Positions 10,446 through 18,782 of a stretch of DNA of 36,512 nucleotides are shown piece by piece. Numbering within the stretch: the first letter of the stretch is position 1; each line of letters opens with the position of its first letter. This stretch comes from Schoenoplectus triqueter (taxonomy: Eukaryota > Streptophyta > Magnoliopsida > Poales > Cyperaceae), in NCBI GenBank assembly GCA_964058805.1, contig CAXKVV010001575.1, forward strand, positions 1-36,512, in the 5' to 3' direction. The notes under the pieces are model-generated. The model did no database searches, was not told where the DNA came from, and saw nothing but the letters and a program-made list of their open reading frames with translations. The translations under genes and the position numbers were made by a program.

Positions 10446-10975
10446 TTCCCATGGATATTCTATAAGCATTTAATTCCTGGTTCAGTTTTGAACCATTCTA
10501 TATATGATTCTATCAACATTTGTGTGACATTTTATGGTGTGAACATCTGGGGTAATTAAAGACAATACTTAAAAACATGTAAAAGCGTAATTATGCAAAT
10601 AATATAACTGACGAATTACTGTGCGAGCTCCAGAATACAATTTTTCAATTTATTAAAATGAATACTCGAGTTAAATTATTTAAGAAAAGAAGTGGTAACT
10701 TGTTGTGAAGCAACTAGCGGAAGTTGAATACGAGTTGATCTCATGGGAAATTTACCATGCAAGGATTCACAGATTTCATAGTTATTTTGTTATTATTATT
10801 ATTTGATTGGATGAAATAGGTGATTTTCTAGGAAAGTGGGTTATGTAAATTTTAAATTCAGAAATACAAAATTATTCTTAGTTTTGATTTGTGAAAGAAT
10901 TTGACAAAGTTCTGCTCGGAACCCCTTGCATTTCTATAAATAATTCTTTGATTCATTTTCAGTGCAGCAGCATCT
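10446..10975. repeat. Segmental duplication block 2, copy 2, right part with TATA-like site
   Basis: Matches 3550-4075 closely up to GCAGCAGCAT. It contains CTATAAATAA near 10935-10944, a good TATA-box match that is degraded in copy 1. I see no open frame directly downstream, so either the transcript is non-coding or the site feeds a spliced leader. Confidence 0.7.
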
Positions 10976-12180
10976 TAATTCTTCTGTTAACTTTGATTCT
11001 ACCCTGGTCAATCAAAGACTAACATATGCGCGCCTTGCTATTTTGTAAAAAAAGGACATATATCTTGAAACCTAGATTAATTATTTTACTTGGTAGTTTG
11101 GTGTTCCTTTTGTTTGCTAAGAGAACAAAAAATTTAAATAATTAAGCAATGTGCCTTACATAATTATGATTTTTTTTATCTAGAATGGGTCATTTAAATT
11201 GATACAGAGATCATCAACGAGAGTGCATTTCCAAAGAGAGCTCCGATAGTCACCTCAACTTAAGATCAAATCCAATTTTCTACGTTGTTTTTTTAAGGTA
11301 TTGTCCCATAGGGAACCTTGACTTCATATTAATTAAGCTCTGACTTCCTTTTTATTATATTATTTAAGAAGACAAATTCAAATTATTTTTATTGGCCTAT
11401 TCTAAAAGTAAATAGTAGACATGAATATATGAATAAAGGAAAATTTAGAAGACTTATTAATCCAATTTTCTACATTCCATAGACCCAGCAAAATGACTTA
11501 TTGTAATGTTTTTCTCAGTACCCAATAAACTTATTTGTTCATACTTCTGAAAACAGAGTAAAATATTTGTAAGCATAATAAAGTTTACTGAGTGTAGTTG
11601 GCTTTGAAGTACTCTTTCAAGTTTCAAATTCCCTTAATATGTATTCATAATCAACTTATACACATTCTGGTATACCCATTCCCAATGATCTTTTATAACT
11701 TATGGACTCATGTTTATCCTTTCTCTGAGTGAGGTAGAAATAGCTATGTGACATTAATTTGAAGGCTCCTCTGTTTTTTATACGCAAGCAAGGTAACAAA
11801 ATTAATGCTCCTCTGTTTATAATTTACATTCCAGCGTTTTTAATCAAAATGCCCAAGTATTAATAATTGTTGCACCTAGTGATATTTAACCAAATTAATA
11901 AATTATGAAAAGGAAATAAGTTTCTGAAGAGAAAACCCACGAGTCATATGATGATTGTAACGTCAAATGTAGAATGGGTCGTTAATTAAAATTGCTACAC
12001 AAGGAAGGGGAAGGACATTTCACTTCTTAGAAGAATTAGACCAAAAGGCATGTTCCCTTGATTTGAAATTTTCACAGATATTCCCAGACTAATTAATATT
12101 TTAAATTAGGATCTCAAATTAATGCAAAAAACCCTCTGTAAGGGTCTTAGGAAACTTCCAACTATAACCGACTCATAATC
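10976..12180. other. Upstream region of the spliced small gene, no gene seen
   Basis: This has no counterpart in copy 1, which goes almost directly from the end of block 2 into the relic exon. Copy 1 may therefore have lost about 1.2 kb including the promoter and exon 1. I see no coding sequence or transposon ends. Confidence 0.45.
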
Positions 12181-12181
12181 A

Positions 12182-12188
12182 TATAAAT
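12182..12188 (+). promoter_or_regulatory. Putative TATA box of the 12359 gene
   Basis: TATAAAT lies about 175 bases before the ATG. It is followed by a C/A-rich stretch (CATCACAAACAACATC) typical of plant 5' leaders. Assigned by position. Confidence 0.45.
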
Positions 12189-12358
12189 CAGTGCACTAAA
12201 TACCTTATCATTTCTCATCACAAACAACATCAAAATCTTTGTACCTTATACACGGAGATTGCACACCACATCAAGATCATTGTATTTTCATTGTACAATC
12301 CAATCTCTCAATACTCCATCAATTCATTACTTCTCGAACTACTCCAAACCAGCAGACA

Positions 12359-12735
12359 ATGAGTTCTCCTCCTACAACTTCGCAACCAAAACTGGTTTTC
12401 TCCTTTTTTATTTTTGCTTCAAATTGAAATAACTTAACAAATACATCTTTGGTGCTCATCCCTGTTTTGGTTGTTTATCTTATTTGCTCTGTCTTCTACA
12501 GAGGCACCCGCTCTGTCCATCTCCATGGCGTCCGTGTCCGTACGAGAGCTGTCCATGTCACACACTGCATCATGGTAACATGAACTCCTCGGAGGTTCAT
12601 ACTTCAATTTGTGTCACTCGGATCAGCATTACTGGTGGTTCCATAAAATGGATACCCTTCCTCAGAAAAATCAGCAGCAGATCACCCTCCAGAGATTTGA
12701 AACTCTGGCATCATCGGATTGGAAATGCTGGCTAG
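12359..12735 (+). CDS. Small cysteine-rich protein, spliced family member (about 89 aa)
   Basis: Exon 1 is 12359-12394 (MSSPPTTSQPKL), the intron is 12395-12501 with a GT donor and a TTCTACAG acceptor, and exon 2 is 12502-12735, ending in TAG. The joined product has a Cys/Pro/His core, RHPLCPSPWRPCPYESCPCH, then LHHGN and a basic Ser/Arg-rich tail with one further Cys. No signal peptide or membrane segment is visible. The MSSP start and the core are shared with the gene at 2035, and the core with the relic at 4182. The splice is inferred from consensus sites and from the way it joins two parts that are continuous in the 2035 gene. The C-terminal reading frame beyond the core is poorly conserved in the relic, so the true stop may differ. 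The function is unknown to me. Confidence 0.5.
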
Positions 12736-12739
12736 CTAA

Positions 12740-13250
12740 ACATCAAGAAGCTCAATGTTTGTTGTTTGCATTTGTATTTTTTTTTTATTGGTTGCTGTAC
12801 AAAAGTTTGATTGTACAGTTATTGGTTCCTTAATTTGTATTAGAACATGTTTGTGATCTGGAAAATTTTCTATTGTATTGATTTCAGAGTCCAGATTATA
12901 TATGTAATTGAATTGTATGTCTGTAAAGTTCCTCGTCTTTGGGTGGGTTTCATTTGTAAAGTCAAAATTCATAAGGTCATATATATAAGAAGATATCTAA
13001 TAATTCATTGTTTTTTTTAAATAAAACACGTTTCTTGTTTCTTTCCCTGGAGCAAAAAAAAATGAATGGTGACATCCATCTGTCTTTTAATACATATTTA
13101 GATTTTAGAAATTCAGAAATACTTGGAACGCTCTCACTGCTAGTAAATTTTTTTTTTCTAATTAGAAGTTTGCTTCTGATATATTTAGGTATTAGGAAAT
13201 TTACGCCGAAAAGAAAGCTTAATAATTTTGGAATTGAAGAATAAAACCAA
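12740..13250. repeat. Segmental duplication block 3, copy 2 (3' flank of the spliced gene)
   Basis: 12780-12950 matches 4400-4541 and its continuation after the Helitron (GTAAAGTTCC). 13075-13215 matches 7030-7170. Short frames on both strands here overlap each other and have no conserved content. Confidence 0.65.
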
Positions 13251-14140
13251 TGAGTTTCTTCTGTCAATTAATTTACTGGGATCATCATACTAAACCAACA
13301 AAAAATAATTTCAAATATCATAATTATATAAACAATTATGATGATATATATGTCCGCGAAGTATATTTATTTATCGTTCACTGTGGGGAAGTATCAAGCT
13401 TCAATTCAATGTCTGCACTAGAATGTCGAAAGGATTTTTTTATTCTATACTAAAAGAGAATATAGTTATAAATTAACCAAATCTACTTTGACTTTCCTTT
13501 CAGTTGCAATGTTGTGGGTATATATATCCATGTACAAAAATGGAGACTAAATTCAGGTACTCGCTTATACAAGATGGAGAGAATTAAGCTACAGTGCTAC
13601 ATATATTATATATAATTTATGTGTTATGAATTATTAATTTTATTTTTAATATTTAAATAATCGATTCGATAACTCAAAATAATTTTTATATGAAAATCTA
13701 GTTATAAAATCTGAGACTTTGTACGAGAGGATGGGAAACTCTCCTATTGCAGCTCACACAACGATCGGCTTTGGCAACTATTCGATTTAAATTTTTAGCA
13801 ACTAATTGTGCTCCTATCTGAGACTTTTTATATGCAAGTAATTTTTAGCAACAACACGACAATTCGATTTAAATTTTATATATTTGTTTAGAATTTATTT
13901 ACTATTTTTTTAAGAAAATCACTGTGAGCCATTTAAAATAAATAATTTTCTAACTATTTTAAAAATAATAAAAATAAAAAATATAAATTTATTATATAAA
14001 TAAATATTCATATGGAAATTATTTTTGAGCAGACGGATCAATCATTTGAACTTTAAAATGGAGAAACAAACTATAACATACAGACCATTCATGCTACGTA
14101 TAGCACCGCAGCCAAACACTTTATACATAAATTATAGAAA
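13251..14140. other. AT-rich sequence with small internal repeats, no gene
   Basis: Contains repeated CGATTTAAATTTT blocks (about 13782 and 13863) and two ATCTGAGACTTT stretches (about 13709 and 13817). I cannot assign a feature. Confidence 0.4.
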
Positions 14141-14514
14141 GCTCCTAGGAGCACAGAGCTCCTCTGCACTTTTAATTCAAAACATATCTAATCATCTCTA
14201 AATTTTAATTTCTCTTTCAATAAATTATTTCTATCAAAATCTTATGGGATACAAAAATTTATTTATTTAGTTTTATAAGTATTTATTTTATTTTTTAATA
14301 TAAAATTAAAATAATAATAAAATAATTAATATTTGCATATGAAAATAAGTCGCTATAAAAAATCCAAAACAAGTATTTGAGAAACTCCAAAAAAAAAAAT
14401 TATATCGAGAAGATTTTGATATGAAGAATTTATTGAGGCACATAAATTAAAATTCAAAAATAATTAGATACGTTTTTCAGTTAGAAGTACATAGGGGCTT
14501 CGTGCTTCTAAGAG
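14141..14514. mobile_element. Long-inverted-repeat MITE (family member 1)
   Basis: The left arm (about 14141-14268) and the right arm (about 14398-14514) are imperfect reverse complements. The tips are GCTCCTAGGAGCAC and, inverted, CTCTTAGAAGCAC. The arms carry AATTTTAATTT and ATCAAAATCTTATGGGAT blocks that recur in the MITEs at 33603 and 34161. No clear target-site duplication, so the ends may be off by a few bases. Confidence 0.6.
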
Positions 14515-14805
14515 TATATTAGTTTTATTCTCTCTCGCTCTCTCTCTCTCTCTCTTTGAAACCTTGGCAATGGCTGCCAAGTAAATTTTCATTAAAGAAA
14601 ATATAAATTATATCCATCATCTCACAACAACATAAAAACAACATTGTTTAGATGCACAATAAAACATCTAAACACACAAACATCAGCTAACATCTAAAAT
14701 ACCTAAATAATTTTGTTTAGATGTATAACAAACGTCTAAACCCACAACAACATCAAAACACAATAAACCACAACATGTCATGTCTAAATGTTTGTAAGTT
14801 CTTTT
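14515..14805. repeat. CT microsatellite and small hairpin repeats left of the palindrome
   Basis: A CTCTCTCT run (about 14532-14557) is followed by two units in which GTTTAGATG faces CATCTAAAC or CGTCTAAAC across an 8-9 base loop (about 14648-14673 and 14714-14740). The stretch ends in CTTTT, directly against the first LTR base at 14806. Confidence 0.5.
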
Positions 14806-16879
14806 TGTTAGTTTGTAATAATCTTGAAGTCAATAATACGATAAATTTGTTATATAAAGCTTTGTTCATGAATTGGATATTTAAACGATATTTTGTTTCC
14901 TTGAGTATTATTGAATTTATGAATCATTCCGAGTTCATGACTGGAATTGTGAAACTTCATAATATAGAATATACTCTTAAAAGTCAATAACCAAGGTAAT
15001 TAGCAGGAACACTAATTAACCGTTATCAGGTTAGTATGTGGATTAAATGATGGTCAAGTTTTACAGACCATAGACAAAGAGTTGTCATTTTAATCACATA
15101 AATAGATGTTCTAGGAACATCGTATTTGATAGACCCCGAATGAAACATTAAATGGAATTGTGTTCGTGTCATTAATGTTTTTGTTCAGTATTAAATTCTA
15201 AAGTATGAGGTATTCATTTTTCCTACATAAGATATGTATGTGTGTGATTTCTACCAAACGTTATCCGTAAAAGGTGGCTATAAAGGTAGCTCTTCGGTAT
15301 ACATAACTTATGCGGAGGAAGAGATGGTTTGCCAAAAGTACTATTGTCCCTCATATTTCTATATGAGTTATAGCATCACTGGGCCCCTTGATAGAGTAAG
15401 ATTATCTGCTAGCAGTATAATTACAAGAGTAATTATATTTGATATTTTACTCAGGATCAAGAAAAGATTAAGTTTGCAAGGATGACACATACCTACCTTG
15501 AAACTGATCTGATAGCTATGAGACAAAAGAATTAAACACAAGTAAATAGTTTACTGGATCATGATATTGTACAGTACATCATCATCTGTGTAATTGGATG
15601 GTCATAGTGCATTCTGCCAGATGCCTCCTATGATTATAGAAGTTAAAACGGTTTTAACTCTATTTACCAACATAACACGGATCCTGTCGGGTCACACCGT
15701 ATAGGAGTTAATCGGAGAATCTTATTGATTAATTATGAATTGTTTATAATTAATAATAAGATGGTTATAATTAATTATATATGATATAATTATATTTGTC
15801 ATAGAGATGACAAGAAGCAAAAATCAGATTGAATTTATAATGTGTTGGACACGTCGTATAAATTCGCCGAAACAACAACCGAGAAAAATATAATTGTAGA
15901 TGACAATTATATATATATTTGATTTGGATTTTAAATGTTAATTATGGATTTGAATTATGGGCCAAAAGCCCATTAATAATTAAAGCCTTAATTAATAATT
16001 AAAAGCCCAAAATCAGAAAAGCCCAAAATCCAAAAGCCCAAGGGTATTTCGGTAATTTGGCCAAAAGCCCAATGGCAAACTTGTAAATTTGGATCTTAGA
16101 TGACATCATGCATGACATCATATATGACATCATCCTCAAGGGTATTTTGGTCTTTTCACTTTGAAACCTCCTTACTATTCACGAGGGCATTTTGGTAATT
16201 TGTCAATTCCATTTTTTCTATAAATAGAGGGGTAGGGTGAGAGAAAAAGTTCCACCAAATCAGTTCTACTTTCTCTCTCCCGGTATACGGTTGTTTCAGA
16301 ATTCACGGGATCGGTGAATAGTGTTTTTACGAAAGTTGCGGTATTTCTGCACATTTGTGAAACAGAATTACTGCGAGTCGTGAATAGTACTATTTCGTCT
16401 TTTTCTCGGGTGAATAGTGTTTTTGCGAAAAACCGCGGTTTACAGTATTTCTGGCAAAAGAAATAAACCGCTCTCTGGTCAGTCCTGGTGGATAACCTAC
16501 AGAGGCATCAGACGTTTGGTGCTCCGAGACAAGCCGATTTTCATTCCAATTAAAATTTGGAAGCGAGGTATAACATCTTATATTAATCTATTTAATTGTT
16601 AAGTAGATTAATATTTTAGAAATCAATCATGGAGTAGATCAATAAAGGTTTAAAGAGGTGTGCATCTCTCGGTAATCATCCGACACATCACTTTAACCCT
16701 AAGCTTAAGTTAGAAGTAAAATAATATTTTACCGTCTTTTGTAAAGGATTAAATGTCTGTAACTCTCGGTTATTATCCGACATACTTTAATCCCTAACTT
16801 AAGTAGAAGTAAAATTTTTGTTCTACGGTCTTTCCGCAGCTTGAGCATTAATGGGATTTGGGCATTCCGAATCCCAACA
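14806..16879 (+). repeat. 5' LTR of element A (2,074 bp)
   Basis: Starts TGTTAG and ends CCAACA. The inner end is fixed by the primer-binding site one base further on. The U3 contains three TGACATCA words at 12-base spacing (16101, 16113, 16125), and AGGGTATTT[CT]GGTAATTT-like words on either side. The TATA box is at 16219, so R probably begins near 16250. The open frame at 15234-15485 in U3 recurs in every LTR copy simply because the LTRs are repeated, and I do not call it a gene. Confidence 0.93.
16219..16226 (+). promoter_or_regulatory. TATA box of the element A 5' LTR
   Basis: TATAAATA followed by GAGGGG, in the third quarter of the LTR where copia promoters lie. The same site occurs inverted in the 5' LTR of element B (31189-31196). 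Both truncated 3' LTRs lack it. Confidence 0.75.
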
Positions 16880-16880
16880 G

Positions 16881-16892
16881 TGGTATCAGAGC
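16881..16892 (+). other. Primer-binding site, initiator-Met tRNA type
   Basis: TGGTATCAGAGC, complementary to the 3' end of plant initiator methionine tRNA, starts two bases after the LTR CA. This fixes the LTR end and the element's orientation. Confidence 0.93.
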
Positions 16893-17192
16893 AAAGGCTC
16901 TCCCGCTGATTGATTTTCTAAAAGGTTATATCTTATGCAAATAAGATGTATATACCCCGTATCGGTTTAATTCTTAGATTTGCAGCTTAAAGTCCAAACC
17001 AAATAAAATTGGATTTTCTTGGTTCGGCTCTGTCGACTAAGAAAGTTAAATTAGATTTAAGCTTTCTTTATACTTTCTTTACGCTTTCTTTTCGAAAACT
17101 TTCGATTGTGTTAAAGTATATCTAAGAATGTGATGAAGCAATAAAGTACCTGAGTAAGAGCTGTTGATCTCCACACATAAAAGATAAGGTGA

Positions 17193-17491
17193 TGTCAAAG
17201 AAAGATGGGAAGTGGATACCTTCGGTATTCTTTCTGACATGCCCTTTTACGTGTCTTGATAACTGGCCCAAAAGGAACTTTGTCACGTTACCAAATTACT
17301 TTTGCGCTTTCGAAGCATGGCAAATGTAACTCTTTTTTTTTCGAAAACTTTTGGTTATGAGAAGTATATCTATGAATGTGATAAAGCAATAAAGTACCTG
17401 AGTAAGAGCTGTTGATCTCCACACCCGAAAGAGATGGTTCTGTCTAGGAAAGATTGAATTTAAAGTGGTCCTCGTGACCCCGATCTTTCCT
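17193..17491 (+). other. Leader hairpins H1 and H2
   Basis: H1 (17193-17239): TGTCA...GAAAGA pairs with TCTTTC...TGACA, enclosing an inner ATACC-TTC-GGTAT hairpin. H2 (17446-17491): AGGAAAGAT pairs with ATCTTTCCT, enclosing GGTC-loop-GACC. Both are followed by CCCTTTTACGTGTC and GATAACTGGCC, and both are preceded by GAGTAAGAGCTGTTGATCTC, so they sit in two copies of a roughly 250-base unit. In element B the H2 inner stem is kept while its loop has changed. Confidence 0.7.
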
Positions 17492-17670
17492 GGGAGCCCT
17501 TTTACGTGTCCTGATAACTGGCCGAAAAGGAACTTTGTCACGTTATCAAATTACTTTATCGTACCAGAAGGAATTAACTGTTTTGAAATCATATAAAATG
17601 TTTATATGCTTTTTACGGTATAAATAAAGAACAAAGATGTAGTTGTAAAATAAAGAATTGAGAACTGATA

Positions 17671-17884
17671 GTTATATATGTGACTGATTCATGTATATAT
17701 ATACAAAATGTTTGTATGAGCAGGTAAATTAGATTTACTGCTTTGATATGAAATGTATCTTATCATAGATGCAAAGCTACTTCTATTGGATAGATAGTAG
17801 TTATATACGTGACTGATTCATGTATATATACAAAATGTTTGTATGAGCTGGTAAATTGGATTTACCGCTTTGATAATAAATGAG
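17671..17884 (+). repeat. 129-bp leader repeat, one full and one partial copy
   Basis: The first unit starts GTTATATATGTGACTGATTC at 17671, and the second starts GTTATATACG at 17800 and is cut short. Element B carries one more copy with the same 129-base period. Confidence 0.85.
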
Positions 17885-18349
17885 TAAATTAGATTTATCA
17901 TTTTAAGGAACCGTGAAAGAATGTTATGTCAAAGAAAGACTGGAAAAGGAACTTTCAATGGTCTTTCTGGCAGACGTCTTTTCACGTGTTCATAAGTCTG
18001 TTTAAAGTCAGCTTAATAAACTGACTAATTATAAATGTGTAAATTAGATTTATCATTTTAAGGAACCGTGAAAGAATGTTATGTCAAAGAAAGACTGGAA
18101 AAGGAACTTTCAATGGTCTTTCTGGCAGACGTCTTTTCACGTGTTCATAAGTCTGTTTAAAGTTAGCTTAATAAACTGACTAATTATAAATGTGTAAATT
18201 AGATTTATCATTTTTAAGAAACCGTGAAGGAAGGTTGTGTCAAAGAAAGACTGGAAAAGGAACTTTCAGTGGTCTTTCTGGCAGACATCTTTTACGTGTT
18301 CGTAAGTCTGTTTAAAGTCAGTTTAACAAACTGACTGCTTACGATGTTA
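17885..18349 (+). repeat. 155-bp leader repeat, three tandem copies, each with a hairpin
   Basis: Units start TAAATTAGATTTATC at 17885, 18040 and 18195. Each contains AGAAAGAC facing GTCTTTCT across about 20 bases (17933-17968, 18088-18123, 18244-18279), followed by TTTTCACGTGTTC or a close variant. The third copy is the most diverged. The sequence lies in the untranslated leader between the PBS and gag. Confidence 0.9.
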
Positions 18350-18782
18350 AACCTGAAAAATTAAGTAATATGCCCTACCTACTCTGTCCTCGCATATCAT
18401 TGTTCATTGGCAGACGTGACCTACTCAGTAGGCGTCACCTTTTACCTTTGGTTTTCGAGGGTTATGTCCGACATAACGAATCAAATAGAGTGAGGTTACT
18501 TACCAATGATTTCCAAAACAGTTTTGGGCTTGGGGCAAAGTTTCGTTAAAACATATGATGTTTAGCGAAACTAAGAATCACATAGAGATGTGATTAGCAA
18601 AGAGTTGCTTACCTAAGATAATTAATAAACGAGTTATTCAACGATAACTTGATTATCAATGAAAATAGGGATCTTGGTCCTAACTACAAACGGGAATAGA
18701 ACAAATTTGTAGTGGGAGTTTTATTTGAAATAAGACATTACATGAACAAAGCTAAAAATCTTTACATTTTACGTTGTAGCAC
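18350..18782 (+). other. Remaining leader of element A up to gag
   Basis: Non-repetitive. It contains one further hairpin around 18414-18439 (GTGAC-CTACT / GTAGG-CGTCAC). No long frame. It lies directly before the gag ATG at 18783. Confidence 0.5.

Noticed and set aside
15234..15485. An 83-codon open frame found in all four LTR copies (also 22901-23152, and on the minus strand 24148-24399 and 31946-32197)
   Set aside because: It lies in U3, upstream of the LTR promoter, and is repeated only because the LTRs are. No motif, and its conservation is explained by the young age of the insertions.
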